Below, in pieces: positions 18,384-26,899 of a stretch of 64,000 bases of DNA. Under the pieces are notes generated by a model. It was not told the DNA's origin, searched no databases, and was given only the letters and a program-made list of their open reading frames with translations. Source of the DNA: Caballeronia megalochromosomata (GTDB lineage Bacteria; Pseudomonadota; Gammaproteobacteria; Burkholderiales; Burkholderiaceae); assembly GCA_001580565.1 (NCBI GenBank), contig LRBF01000264.1, positions 61,696-125,695 of the forward strand, read 5' to 3'. Numbering within the stretch: the stretch's first letter is position 1; the number at the start of each line of letters is the position of its first letter. The position numbers and the translations under genes were made by a program.

Positions 18384-20708
18384 TCAGTGCGCGGGCGCGG
18401 AACGCCGTGTCGTGCGCGCGGCCTTGACGGGCAGCGCCGCCCGAATGCGCGCCAGCATGTCCTGCTGCGCGGCCGTCGGCTCGAAGCCCTGCATGCGGCT
18501 ATCGTCGTGAAGCTTGTCGAAGAGCGTGAGGAGCTTCTTGCGCTCGCCGTTGTCGTCGAGCAGATCGGGCAAGGTCGCGAGCGCCTGTTCCGGCTCGTAA
18601 CGCACGATGATTTCCTGTTCGCCGCGAATGCGCCGCCATTCGTCGCGCGGCATCTGCGGCAGGTACTCCGCGTAGTCCGCCGCCAGTTCCTGCCGCAGCA
18701 CCATGCGCGCGAGCGGCAGCGGCTCGTCGTGCCGCCCGAGCAGGCACGCGACACGCGCAACGGCCTCCGCATACCCGCCATGCCCGACCGATGCCAGCGC
18801 CTCCTGAACGAACGGCAGATCGCGCGGATCGGTTGTCTGCTCGCGTGACGCGTGCTCTGGCGCGTGCTGCGCCGGGAGCATGTTGCCGTACACGGAGAAG
18901 AACATCGCTTCGGTGGCGGCGTCGCGCATCGCACGATAGAAGTCGAGGCTCGCGCTGATCATGTCGGAGCCGCAATGTTCCGCGCGGCGCAGCACGTCGC
19001 GATCGGTGTCGGGCTTGCGCGCGGCCTTGACCGCTTCCGCCGCGGGCCCGAGCCACGCCATCCACGGGTTGTAATCCGAGAGCATCCAGCGTTGCGCGCG
19101 CAACGGATGAAATGCGCGCAGCATCGTCGCAGTGGTGTCGTTGGCCATCGCCTGCACGAAGGGCTGCGCGAACAGCTCATAGGCGCGCTGATTGAAATCC
19201 GATACCTGCTTCACCGCGTTGAACGGCAACTCGTCGACACGTTCGAACCGGTTGAAGCGTTCGGTCACGTCTTCAAGCCGGCGCTCGTGAAAGCTCACGT
19301 CGTACTCGATCTTGCCGCTCTCGCCCTTTCGTTCGTCAATCTCCATGCCGTACAGACCCGGCGGAAACGATTCGATCGCCTCCAGCACCGACGCGATCTG
19401 CGTGTATTCCTTCTTCGCGACCTTGCCGCTCACGAAGATGCCGAGGTGTCCGATGCTCTTGTGCATCAGCCCGACGATCACCTGCCCGCGCGCCTTGATC
19501 TCGTCCGTGCTGCCGTAGATATCCGCGACCCAGTTGAACGCCTGCTGCGGCGGCGTGATGTTGTCGCCCATCGAGGCGAAGAGAATGATCGGCGACTTGA
19601 TCGCGCGCAGATCGAACGACGCGCCCGACACGCCGCTCACTTCACCGGACCATAGCTTGTTGCCGACGAAGAGATTGCGCGTGATCCATTCGATCTCCTC
19701 GCGGTTCATCAGGTAGTAGCCGCCCCACCAGCGTTCGAAGTCGAGAAAGCGCGGCGGTTCGGTGTCGATGTTGTCGAAGAGGTTGTAGTACTTGTCCCAG
19801 AAGCTGTTCGCCGGATTGAGGTTCTCGAAGTTCTCGACGAGATACGCGCCGTCGAACTTGCCGTTGCCGAGGTCCGCCGTCAGCGACGCGAGCCAGGTGC
19901 CGCCCAGCATGCCGCCCGAATAGCGCATCGGGTTGTCGCCCTCGCCCTCGCTCCATGCGCCGCTCCAGTAGGACATCGGCGCGCCGTTGATGACGAGCGG
20001 GCCGGTATCGTCGGGCTGCGAGCTTGCCAGCATCATCGCGGCCCAGCCGCCCTGACAATTGCCGACGATCGCGGGCTTCGCGCTGTCCGGATGCAACTCG
20101 CGCACGTGCCTCACGAACTGCTGCTCGGCCGCGCAGACGTCGAGCAAGGTCTGGCCGGGTTGAGGATCGCGAAAGAACGTGACGAAGTACACGGGATGAC
20201 CCGCGCGCAACGCGACGCCCACTTGCGAATCGTCCTTGAAGCCGCCGATGCCGGGACCGTGTCCCGCGCGCGGATCGATGATGAGATACGGGCGCTTCAA
20301 GGGATCGATGATCACGCCGTCGGGCGGCACGATGCGCAACAAGGCATAGTTCACGGGTCGCGTGAAGGTGCGGCCATCGATCAGCATTTCATGAGCGAAA
20401 TGCAGCACCGGTTCGAGACCGCGCTTCGTCTGCTCGATGAAATTATTGCCGCGCTGACGCAGGGTGTCCCAGAAGAGCACGGAGCGCTGCATGAGATCGA
20501 GCGCATACGCGTAGCCGTTGAACTGGCCCGTTGCGTTCGCGCCCGCATCGCTGAAATGATCCGCTCCGCCGTTGCCGAAAAGACGCAGGCCCGCATCGCG
20601 CGCGCGCTCACTGAATTGCTGCTGCGCCAGTTCCGCGCGCTTCTGAAACACGCGTGCGACCTTGTCCGCGATTTCCTGGCTTCGTGCCAGTCGACCTGCA
20701 TTTGTCAT
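18384..20708 (-). CDS. DUF3141 protein with a PHA-synthase-like alpha/beta-hydrolase core
   Basis: 774-aa cytosolic protein of the DUF3141 family, function unproven. The central part (about residues 115-450) has an alpha/beta-hydrolase fold with the box GNCQGGW. This matches the G-x-C-x-G-G lipase-like box of PHA synthases, with Cys218 in place of Ser. Asp382 (FASMGDNITPP) and His421 (SIGHLGIFVSG) fit the other two triad residues. The C-terminal ~300 residues are helical and specific to the family. The ATG at 20708 follows GGAGG with 7-nt spacing. It leads an operon with pta, ackA, fabI and an unknown protein, which suggests acyl-CoA or polyhydroxyalkanoate-linked energy metabolism. It could be an acyltransferase, thioesterase or depolymerase. 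Confidence 0.85.
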   Translation of the reverse strand: MTNAGRLARSQEIADKVARVFQKRAELAQQQFSERARDAGLRLFGNGGADHFSDAGANATGQFNGYAYALDLMQRSVLFWDTLRQRGNNFIEQTKRGLEPVLHFAHEMLIDGRTFTRPVNYALLRIVPPDGVIIDPLKRPYLIIDPRAGHGPGIGGFKDDSQVGVALRAGHPVYFVTFFRDPQPGQTLLDVCAAEQQFVRHVRELHPDSAKPAIVGNCQGGWAAMMLASSQPDDTGPLVINGAPMSYWSGAWSEGEGDNPMRYSGGMLGGTWLASLTADLGNGKFDGAYLVENFENLNPANSFWDKYYNLFDNIDTEPPRFLDFERWWGGYYLMNREEIEWITRNLFVGNKLWSGEVSGVSGASFDLRAIKSPIILFASMGDNITPPQQAFNWVADIYGSTDEIKARGQVIVGLMHKSIGHLGIFVSGKVAKKEYTQIASVLEAIESFPPGLYGMEIDERKGESGKIEYDVSFHERRLEDVTERFNRFERVDELPFNAVKQVSDFNQRAYELFAQPFVQAMANDTTATMLRAFHPLRAQRWMLSDYNPWMAWLGPAAEAVKAARKPDTDRDVLRRAEHCGSDMISASLDFYRAMRDAATEAMFFSVYGNMLPAQHAPEHASREQTTDPRDLPFVQEALASVGHGGYAEAVARVACLLGRHDEPLPLARMVLRQELAADYAEYLPQMPRDEWRRIRGEQEIIVRYEPEQALATLPDLLDDNGERKKLLTLFDKLHDDSRMQGFEPTAAQQDMLARIRAALPVKAARTTRRSAPAH

Positions 20709-20787
20709 GACATGACCTCCGCGACGGGAACACCATCAACAGAATATAAGCGGAACGTGCGACAGGAAAGTGGCAAATAATCGCGGC

Positions 20788-22482
20788 TCAACGTCGCGCG
20801 ACATCATCGCCATTGCGCGAAACAATCTCCTGGTACTTCGTCACGACATGTTCGAGGTTATAGAACATGCGTGTTTCGCCCAGTCGCTCCCCGAGCGGCG
20901 AGCGCCGCACCGCCGCGAGCACGCCCGGGTTCAGGCCCGCCAGCCAGAGCGTGGTCCCGTTCGCGGCGAGTCGCGCTTCCGCGTCGATCATCATCTTGAG
21001 CGCCGTGTATTCGACATCGAAGACACGGCTCAGATCCAGCACGACGATGTTCGCGCCGGACTCGCTCACGAGCGGCCGGATCTTGTCGGCCACGCGTTGC
21101 GCGTTGACGAAGAATATCCGTCCCTCCAGACGCAGCAGCAACAGGCCGGAAAAGGCTTCGTCATCGGGGTGGCGCGACGAATCGCGCCGGAACACGTTCG
21201 TTCCCGGTATCCGCCTGAGCGCGTACACGGGCGGATTCGACACCTGATGCGCGAGCGCGAAAAGCGACACGACGATCGCGACGACGATCCCTTCCAGCGT
21301 GCCCAGCAGCACGACGCCCGCGCATGCCGTCAGCGCCCAGACAAATTCGGTGCGGCGAATCTTCAGGATGGCGTGGAATTCGGCGGGGCTGAAGAGTCCG
21401 ATGGAATAGAACACGACGACGGCGGCGAGCGTCGCGTGCGGCATCAGCGCCATCAGCGGCGCGAACAACAGCATCACCGCGAGCGCGATGAGCGCCGTCA
21501 CGAGGCCCGCGAGCTGGCTGCGCGCGCCCGCTTGCCGGTTCACGGCCGTCTGGCTCGTTCCGCCGCCCGACACCATCGCGCCGAGAAATGCGCCGCCGGC
21601 GTTCGCCAGGCCGGTCGCGAGCAGTTCGCGATTCGCGTCGGGCGCGGGCTCGTCGTTGCGCGCGAATGCTCGCGCCGCCGCGATGCTCTCGGTGAAGCTC
21701 ATCAGCGCGATGCCGAGCGCGTCCGGCCATAGTTTCATCGCGAGCGGCAGATCCGGCTTTGTCCACGACGGCAATCCGGCGGGCACGGCGCCGACCGTTT
21801 CGACACCGTACGCGCGCAGGCCGAAGAGCGCGACCGCGATGATCGCCGCCGCGACGACGAACAAGGGCGCCGGTGCGCGCGGCACGAAGCGTTCGAGCGC
21901 GACGAGCGCAGCCAGCGTGAGCAGGGCGAGCGTGAGCGTGGTGGCCGACAGATGCGGCAAGTCCGCGACGAACGCACCGACATTGTGAAAGAACGACCCT
22001 TTCGGATAGTGGATGCCGAATAGCTTCGGCAACTGATCCACGACAATGACGATCGCCACGCCCGCCTTGAAGCCGACGAGCACCGGCTCGGAAATGAAGT
22101 TCGCGACGAAGCCGAGGCGCAACACCGCGGCCGCGACGAGCATCGCGCCGACGAGCAGCGTCAGCGTGGCGCTGGCGACGGCAAGCGCGTGCGCATCGTC
22201 GTTCGTCACGATCTGACTCAGCGCGTTACCCGCGAGAATCGCGAGCGTGGTCGTCGTGCTGACGGAGAGCGCGCGCGACGATCCGGTGAACGCGTAGACG
22301 ATCATCGGCACGCATGCCGTGTAGAGGCCGGCCTGCACCGGCAGGCCCGCGATCGTCGCGTAGGCGAGCGCCTTCGGAATGACGACGGCCGCCGCCGTCA
22401 GTCCCGCGATGATATCGGGGCGCGCCCATTGTTTCTCATAATGAAACAGCCATTCGGGAGCAATGGACCAGCGACGCGACAT
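20788..22482 (-). CDS. SulP-family anion transporter with STAS domain
   Basis: 564-aa inner-membrane anion transporter. The N-terminal ~410 residues carry the SLC26/SulP helices, including ALAYATIAGLPVQAGLYTAC and the conserved block GLANAGGAFLGAMVSGGGTSQTAVN (read in two parts). A cytoplasmic STAS domain spans about 430-545 (NIVVLDLSRVFDVEYTALKM). Substrates in the family include sulfate, bicarbonate, C4-dicarboxylates and nitrate; none can be chosen here. It starts 13 nt after the ppk2 stop, so the two are probably cotranscribed. There is no strong ribosome site at the ATG, consistent with coupling. Its stop is about 80 nt before the DUF3141 start, so a separate promoter for DUF3141 is likely. 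Confidence 0.9.
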   Translation of the reverse strand: MSRRWSIAPEWLFHYEKQWARPDIIAGLTAAAVVIPKALAYATIAGLPVQAGLYTACVPMIVYAFTGSSRALSVSTTTTLAILAGNALSQIVTNDDAHALAVASATLTLLVGAMLVAAAVLRLGFVANFISEPVLVGFKAGVAIVIVVDQLPKLFGIHYPKGSFFHNVGAFVADLPHLSATTLTLALLTLAALVALERFVPRAPAPLFVVAAAIIAVALFGLRAYGVETVGAVPAGLPSWTKPDLPLAMKLWPDALGIALMSFTESIAAARAFARNDEPAPDANRELLATGLANAGGAFLGAMVSGGGTSQTAVNRQAGARSQLAGLVTALIALAVMLLFAPLMALMPHATLAAVVVFYSIGLFSPAEFHAILKIRRTEFVWALTACAGVVLLGTLEGIVVAIVVSLFALAHQVSNPPVYALRRIPGTNVFRRDSSRHPDDEAFSGLLLLRLEGRIFFVNAQRVADKIRPLVSESGANIVVLDLSRVFDVEYTALKMMIDAEARLAANGTTLWLAGLNPGVLAAVRRSPLGERLGETRMFYNLEHVVTKYQEIVSRNGDDVARR

Positions 22483-22495
22483 GACGATGCCGCGC

Positions 22496-23329
22496 TCAGA
22501 AGCGCTCGGGCACGTAGCGCAGCGGCCTGTCGCTCTCGCGATAGCCTTCCGCCTTCTGGCGTTTGGGCAGCTTCACCTTTTCCCGCGGCACGGCCTTGTA
22601 GGGAATGTTCGCCAGCAAATGGCTGATCAGGTTCAGGCGAGCGCGGCGCTTGTCGTCGGAACGCACGACATACCACGGCGCAAGATCGGTGTCGGTCGCT
22701 TCGAACATGTCGTCGCGGGCGCGCGAATAGTCGTACCAGCGGCTGTACGAGCGCAGGTCCATCGGCGAGAGCTTCCAGATCTTGCGCTCGTCGTGGATGC
22801 GCTCTTCGAGACGCCGCGTCTGTTCCTCCTGACCGACTTCGAGCCAGTACTTGAACAGGATGATGCCCGAGTCGATGATCGCGCGCTCCACGAGCGGCAC
22901 GCCCTTCAGGAAAGTCGTCGCCTGCTCGTCGGTGCAAAAGCCCATCACGCGTTCGACGCCCGCGCGGTTGTACCAGCTGCGGTCGAAGAGCGTGATCTCG
23001 CCCGCCGCGGGCAGATGCGGCAGGTAGCGCTGAACGTACATCTGCGTTTTCTCGCGCTCGGTGGGCGCGGGCAGCGCGACCACGCGGAAGACACGCGGGC
23101 TCACGCGCTCGGTGAGCGCCTTGATCGTGCCGCCCTTGCCCGCGCCGTCGCGTCCTTCGAACACGATGCAGATCTTCGCGCCCGTATGAACGGCCCATTC
23201 CTGCAGCTTCACGAGCTCGACATGCAGACGCGCAAGCTCCTTGTCGTACTGTTTCCGGCTCAGGCGCTCATTCACACCCGCGCCTTCGCGCACGCCCCGC
23301 GACTCACCGACGGCCTTCTCTTCTTTCAC
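22496..23329 (-). CDS. ppk2: Polyphosphate kinase 2 (PPK2)
   Basis: 277-aa P-loop kinase of the PPK2 family that transfers phosphate between polyphosphate and nucleoside diphosphates (or GDP/ADP to triphosphate). Walker A is FEGRDGAGKGGTIKAL; the lid and Walker B region shows AAGEITLFDRSWYNRAGVER; downstream SRWYDYSRARDDMFEATDT is typical of class I enzymes. I prefer the GTG start at 23329, which has GGGGAG six nt upstream; the frame continues to an ATG at 23371 without a ribosome site. Its position in a region with fermentation and glycogen enzymes fits use of polyphosphate as an energy or phosphate reserve. Confidence 0.92.
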   Translation of the reverse strand: MKEEKAVGESRGVREGAGVNERLSRKQYDKELARLHVELVKLQEWAVHTGAKICIVFEGRDGAGKGGTIKALTERVSPRVFRVVALPAPTEREKTQMYVQRYLPHLPAAGEITLFDRSWYNRAGVERVMGFCTDEQATTFLKGVPLVERAIIDSGIILFKYWLEVGQEEQTRRLEERIHDERKIWKLSPMDLRSYSRWYDYSRARDDMFEATDTDLAPWYVVRSDDKRRARLNLISHLLANIPYKAVPREKVKLPKRQKAEGYRESDRPLRYVPERF

Positions 23330-23431
23330 CGTTGTCTCCCCAATGTGGTTCGATGCAACCCGCGCGGCCACACCCGAGCCGCCGTCGCGACGATGCGCGC
23401 GGCACAGGGACGCGGGCCTTTCGCGACGCCG

Positions 23432-23689
23432 TCAGGTTTCGTTGCGCTCGGGCATGACCTGCACCACGAGCGTGCGATTTTTCCAGAACATGTTGTGGAT
23501 GCGCGGCTGAAACGTGCGCAGCACATGCGGCTCGACCGAATCGAAGCTCACGACCGCGGCCGGATGCTCTCCGGTGCCGGGCACGCGCTGAATCGAATCG
23601 TACGGAGGAAAGCCGTAATTGCAGAGAAATTGCCGGATTTCGTCGTCGGTCGTGGATTCTTCTACATTGCCTAACCAGAGATCACCCAT
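23432..23689 (-). CDS. Small RRM-like RNA-binding protein
   Basis: 85-aa protein with an RRM-type pattern: an RNP2-like strand (DLWLGNVEESTTDDEIRQFL), a helix, then a central strand (AAVVSFDSVEPHV) and the final LVVQVMPE strand. The usual aromatic RNP1 residues are poorly kept, so RNA binding is inferred. The start at 23689 is chosen for GGAGA nine nt upstream; the frame can extend to 23731. Such single-RRM proteins occur in Burkholderiales next to stress genes. It is about 100 nt upstream of ppk2 on the same strand and could be part of the same transcript. Confidence 0.6.
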   Translation of the reverse strand: MGDLWLGNVEESTTDDEIRQFLCNYGFPPYDSIQRVPGTGEHPAAVVSFDSVEPHVLRTFQPRIHNMFWKNRTLVVQVMPERNET

Positions 23690-23752
23690 TGCGAAGTTCT
23701 CCGTTGAGTTCTGTGGTGCCGCCGTAGCCAATATAGCCTAGTACACGAACAA

Positions 23753-23965
23753 TCAGGTCGATCGATCGCGCTTTCCCGACCTGCGTTGCGCAAGCGGATT
23801 CAACGCGACGACGAAAATCACGATGCCGATGCCGAGCGCCCACATGCCGTAGCGGAATTCAGGCTTCACGTCGTAGAGCAGACCGTGCATCGTGAAGTAA
23901 AGGCCGCCGAGCCAGATGAAGACACCGATCGAGGCAACCACCATGCGCGGCTCGTTCAGTCTCAT
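23753..23965 (-). CDS. Small two-helix inner-membrane protein
   Basis: 70-aa hydrophobic protein with two predicted membrane segments (MVVASIGVFIWLGGLYFTMH and YGMWALGIGIVIFVVALNPL) and a basic C-terminus (QRRSGKRDRST). It has a textbook ribosome site (AAGGAGATATCG before ATG). I do not recognise a named family. It is divergent from the outer-membrane protein at 24194 and lies 21 nt upstream of the RRM-like frame on the same strand. Confidence 0.65.
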   Translation of the reverse strand: MRLNEPRMVVASIGVFIWLGGLYFTMHGLLYDVKPEFRYGMWALGIGIVIFVVALNPLAQRRSGKRDRST

Positions 23966-24048
23966 CGATATCTCCTTTGCGTCAGGCGCGATAGCTTCAG
24001 TTTAGGAAATCCTGGGGCGCCGTGTGAACGCGCGCGTATCAAACAGAC

Positions 24049-24077
24049 TTGGCGCGCGGCGATCGGTAGGCTACATT
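24049..24077 (+). promoter_or_regulatory. Candidate sigma-70 promoter for the outer-membrane beta-barrel gene
   Basis: TTGGCG at 24049-24054 and TACATT at 24072-24077 with an optimal 17-nt spacer, about 110 nt upstream of the coding start. It lies in the divergent region with the small membrane protein. Confidence 0.4.
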
Positions 24078-24193
24078 CTCTGCGTATTACCGTGGATCGG
24101 GCAAAGGCTGCTCGCATGCAATGGCGTATCGGCGGGCCGGCCGAATGCAACGTACGACCAATCAGCCGTTCAACGTTCGGGCATGCACCGCAC

Positions 24194-25165
24194 ATGCGAA
24201 AGCCGATTCTGTCTTCGAGCCGGTCGCGCATCGTTTCGATGCTCATCCTGGCCGCCCTCGCGCCCGGCATCGCGTACGCGCAGGCTGCGCCGGACCGGGC
24301 CGTCGTCGGCACCAACGTCAAGAACTACGCGAACGCCGTGCTCGCGATCATGTCGTACACGGCGGTGCCGGACGTCACGACAAGCTCGCTGTCCATCAAC
24401 AACGGCACGAGCGGCAATCCGGGCTTCGGCCAGACGCAGCTCGGCGGCGGCTTCACGCTCAGCAGGTCGTTCCCGCTCTATCTCGAAGGCACCGTTGCGT
24501 ACAGCCGCTATGATCCGACCTTCGTCGCAACGGACGGCAATCAGGAACGCCCGGTGCCGGCGAAATGGAACACCGCGAGCACGACGATCGGCATCGGCTG
24601 GGATTTCCCGATCACCGACGAACTGCGCCTTCGGCCAATAGTCAACGGCATGATTGGCCGCGTTGCGAGCGATCTGCGCGTCGCGCAAACCGTGTTCAAC
24701 CATATCGCCAACACCAATCTCCAGTTCCTCGAAGACGGCGCGCTCAATGCCTATGGCGTGGGCGGCTCGCTGATGCTCGATCTGGAGCACTATCGCGAGC
24801 ACTACGAGATCGATGTCGAACTCCGCGCAACCGATATCTATTTACGCAGCTTCGGCAGTTCGTCCGACGCCGTGCAGGGTTCGGCCACGGCGCAGCAGTT
24901 GAGCCTGTGGGCGCGCTGGCGTGCGCCGACCGGCTTTGCCGCGCTCGACCGGCCGGTGCGCTACGTGCTCGAAACCGCGTACTCGCATTACTTCGGCGAC
25001 AGCGCCGGCGTGCTCGGCTTCAACGACCTGACCTCGCTCGGCGTGGGCCTCGAACTCGACAGCAGCAGGTATCCGGTCATCATTACGCGCACGCGCGCGA
25101 TGGTGCGCTACGTGTTCGGCCACAACGTGCATGGCGTGTCGTTCGGGCTCGCGGTCAGCTTCTAG
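24194..25165 (+). CDS. Outer-membrane beta-barrel protein (autotransporter-barrel-like)
   Basis: 323-aa exported protein. The signal peptide ends near SMLILAALAPGIAYAQA (cleavage about residue 30). The remainder shows alternating hydrophobic/polar strands ending in aromatic or glycine turns, such as LGGGFTLSRSFPLYLEGTVA and STTIGIGWDFPITDELRLRP, and finishes GVSFGLAVSF with a terminal Phe, the usual signal for BAM insertion. It resembles solitary autotransporter-type barrel domains without a passenger. The ATG at 24194 lacks a clear ribosome site but gives the best signal peptide; an ATG at 24119 is an alternative. It is convergent with the lipoprotein at 25175. Confidence 0.7.
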   Translation: MRKPILSSSRSRIVSMLILAALAPGIAYAQAAPDRAVVGTNVKNYANAVLAIMSYTAVPDVTTSSLSINNGTSGNPGFGQTQLGGGFTLSRSFPLYLEGTVAYSRYDPTFVATDGNQERPVPAKWNTASTTIGIGWDFPITDELRLRPIVNGMIGRVASDLRVAQTVFNHIANTNLQFLEDGALNAYGVGGSLMLDLEHYREHYEIDVELRATDIYLRSFGSSSDAVQGSATAQQLSLWARWRAPTGFAALDRPVRYVLETAYSHYFGDSAGVLGFNDLTSLGVGLELDSSRYPVIITRTRAMVRYVFGHNVHGVSFGLAVSF

Positions 25166-25174
25166 CGAACGACA

Positions 25175-25699
25175 TCAGAGTATGTTGCGCTGGCTCGGAT
25201 CGAATTTCGGGTCCGGCTGCTTTTGCGTCTGCCTCAGTACGCCTTGCGGGTCGAAATAGAAATTGAAGATCATGTGGTTGATGTTGTTTTCCGTGTATCG
25301 ATACGACCACACTTCCCGATCCATGCGCTTGAAATACGCGGTCTCGAACGGACGGCCGAACGCGACCATCACGTCGTTGCGCGTCCATTTGTTGACCTCG
25401 GCCTTATAGAACTCGTTTTCCTGAAGCACTTGCCGCACACTGACCGTGTTGCCCGACGCGTCGAGATCGACGGCGGTGGTCGTCGATCCCATCGGCTGCG
25501 TGGGCCACATGAGCCGCTTGCCGCCGTTGGGCAGGTCGTAGGTCTCCTTCGGCGGACCCAGTTTCGCGATGATCGCCTGCTGGTCCATGCCGGGCTGTAC
25601 GCGCTGCTCGGGCTGCGCGCAAGCGGCGAGCGCGAGTGTGAAAGCGAGCGCGACGGCGCACGCGCCATGCGTCGACGCGAATGCAAAGCGTTCTTTCAT
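25175..25699 (-). CDS. SmpA/OmlA-like outer-membrane lipoprotein
   Basis: 174-aa lipoprotein: MKERF n-region, lipobox LALAAC (Cys about residue 27), then a domain related to BamE/SmpA with the opening pattern QPGMDQQAIIAKLGPPKETY. A second similar unit occurs near WTRNDVMVAFGRPFETAYF. The ATG at 25699 follows GGGAGAG by 4 nt; an upstream start at 25726 is not needed. It is the last gene of a minus-strand series of exported proteins running from 28984. It may have a role in envelope integrity; this is not the housekeeping bamE by context. Confidence 0.7.
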   Translation of the reverse strand: MKERFAFASTHGACAVALAFTLALAACAQPEQRVQPGMDQQAIIAKLGPPKETYDLPNGGKRLMWPTQPMGSTTTAVDLDASGNTVSVRQVLQENEFYKAEVNKWTRNDVMVAFGRPFETAYFKRMDREVWSYRYTENNINHMIFNFYFDPQGVLRQTQKQPDPKFDPSQRNIL

Positions 25700-25736
25700 A
25701 GGTCTCTCCCGCGTTGCCCTGATCAACGTGTCCCGC

Positions 25737-26324
25737 TTATTTCGTCGTGGCGGGTTCCACGGAGATCGCGAGCGCTTCCGTAAAGACGGCTTTCACCTGA
25801 TCGCCCTTTTTCACGCGCTTCAGGCGTTCCGGGTCCTCGACGTGCAGGTCCACCATTTCGCCGCGCGGCCCGCGCAGTGTGACGGTTTTCGCATGACGGT
25901 CGACGGCGGTCACATCCGCGATGATCGTGACCTCGCGGCCGAGTTCTCCGCCCGGTTTCGCACCACGCGGCGCGCGCTCGGACGTGTCCTGCTCCGAGCG
26001 CTGCGCCTGCGTTTTCTTGTCGAGCAGGCTCAGCGTCAACGACTGCCGATACTGCGCGGTCACGACATCGCCGAGCGCGAGCTGGTCGAAATTGCGCGCC
26101 TCGTTCGTCACTTCGAGTTCGATTACCTTGCCCGAAGCCGTTTTCAGCGTGACGGTGCGCGTCGCCGGATCGATGCCGACGATCGTCGCCGTGACTTTCG
26201 TGACGCCCTGCACCGTGGCGCCGTTCGCATCGCGCACGACACTCACGTCGGTTTCAGGCTCGGCGGAAAATGCGCTTGCGGATATCGCAAGGCACGACAA
26301 GACAATGAGGCTCAAACGCTTCAT
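25737..26324 (-). CDS. Periplasmic protein with tandem OB-like beta domains
   Basis: 195-aa exported protein with a signal peptide (SLIVLSCLAISASAFSAEP). Two similar units follow: VTATIVGIDPATRTVTLKTA at about residue 43 and ITADVTAVDRHAKTVTLRGP-like sequence at about 133, each followed by a strand pair ending LEVTNEA or VDLHVEDP. This suggests an internal duplication of a small beta-barrel fold, similar to DUF5666-type modules. The ribosome site is AGGAG before the ATG. I cannot assign a function; it sits between the glycine-zipper protein and the OmlA-like lipoprotein in the same orientation. Confidence 0.65.
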   Translation of the reverse strand: MKRLSLIVLSCLAISASAFSAEPETDVSVVRDANGATVQGVTKVTATIVGIDPATRTVTLKTASGKVIELEVTNEARNFDQLALGDVVTAQYRQSLTLSLLDKKTQAQRSEQDTSERAPRGAKPGGELGREVTIIADVTAVDRHAKTVTLRGPRGEMVDLHVEDPERLKRVKKGDQVKAVFTEALAISVEPATTK

Positions 26325-26360
26325 GATCGCGCTCCTGGTTTCAGCGACGCCGAAACGATG

Positions 26361-26834
26361 TTACTGAATCGAGTAGCCGCGTCCCTGCATGCACGCCGCC
26401 CATGCGCGGTAGTACGTGCTCATTGCGCCCTGGCTCTGGGCTTGTGCATTCGCTTGCTGCGCGCGCTTTTCCTGCCGCGCGCGCGCGCCGCCCGCCATCG
26501 TGCCCGCTACCGCGCCAACGGCCGCGCCCTTGCCGGCGTCGCCCGCAATCGCGCCGATGGCCGCGCCGCCCGCCGCGCCGCGTGCCGCGCCGCCCACGCG
26601 CTGGCCGCCGCCCACAGCGGCGCCGCCTTGCGGTGGCGGCGCCGCCGATGCGGTCGCCGGGTCGATGCCCGTGTTGCTCTTCGCCCAGCTATAGCACGCG
26701 CCGTCGTCGTTTTGCTGTTGCTGCGGACTTTGACCTTTGGATGGGTAAGCGATCGGCTTGTTCTGCGCGGCAGCTTCGAGCGCCATCACGGCGATCACGA
26801 TGGCGCAGCCCGCGCGCAATCTCTTTGCATTCAT
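26361..26834 (-). CDS. Glycine-zipper envelope protein
   Basis: 157-aa exported protein with a signal peptide (AGCAIVIAVMALEAAAQ). After a Gln-rich and Pro-rich linker with one Cys (DDGACYSWAKSNTG), residues about 75-115 form a glycine zipper (GAARGAAGGAAIGAIAGDAG, KGAAVGAVAGTMAGG), which usually packs helices in membranes. A basic helical tail ends with a second Cys (AACMQGRGYS), so one disulfide is possible. AAGGAG precedes the ATG. Related proteins are linked to envelope stress, but the role here is unknown. Confidence 0.72.
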   Translation of the reverse strand: MNAKRLRAGCAIVIAVMALEAAAQNKPIAYPSKGQSPQQQQNDDGACYSWAKSNTGIDPATASAAPPPQGGAAVGGGQRVGGAARGAAGGAAIGAIAGDAGKGAAVGAVAGTMAGGARARQEKRAQQANAQAQSQGAMSTYYRAWAACMQGRGYSIQ

Positions 26835-26899
26835 GGCGACTCCTTGCCTGAGTTCGAGAGTTAAAGCGATTCAGAATTCCGATGCGCCCGCTCTGTCGT

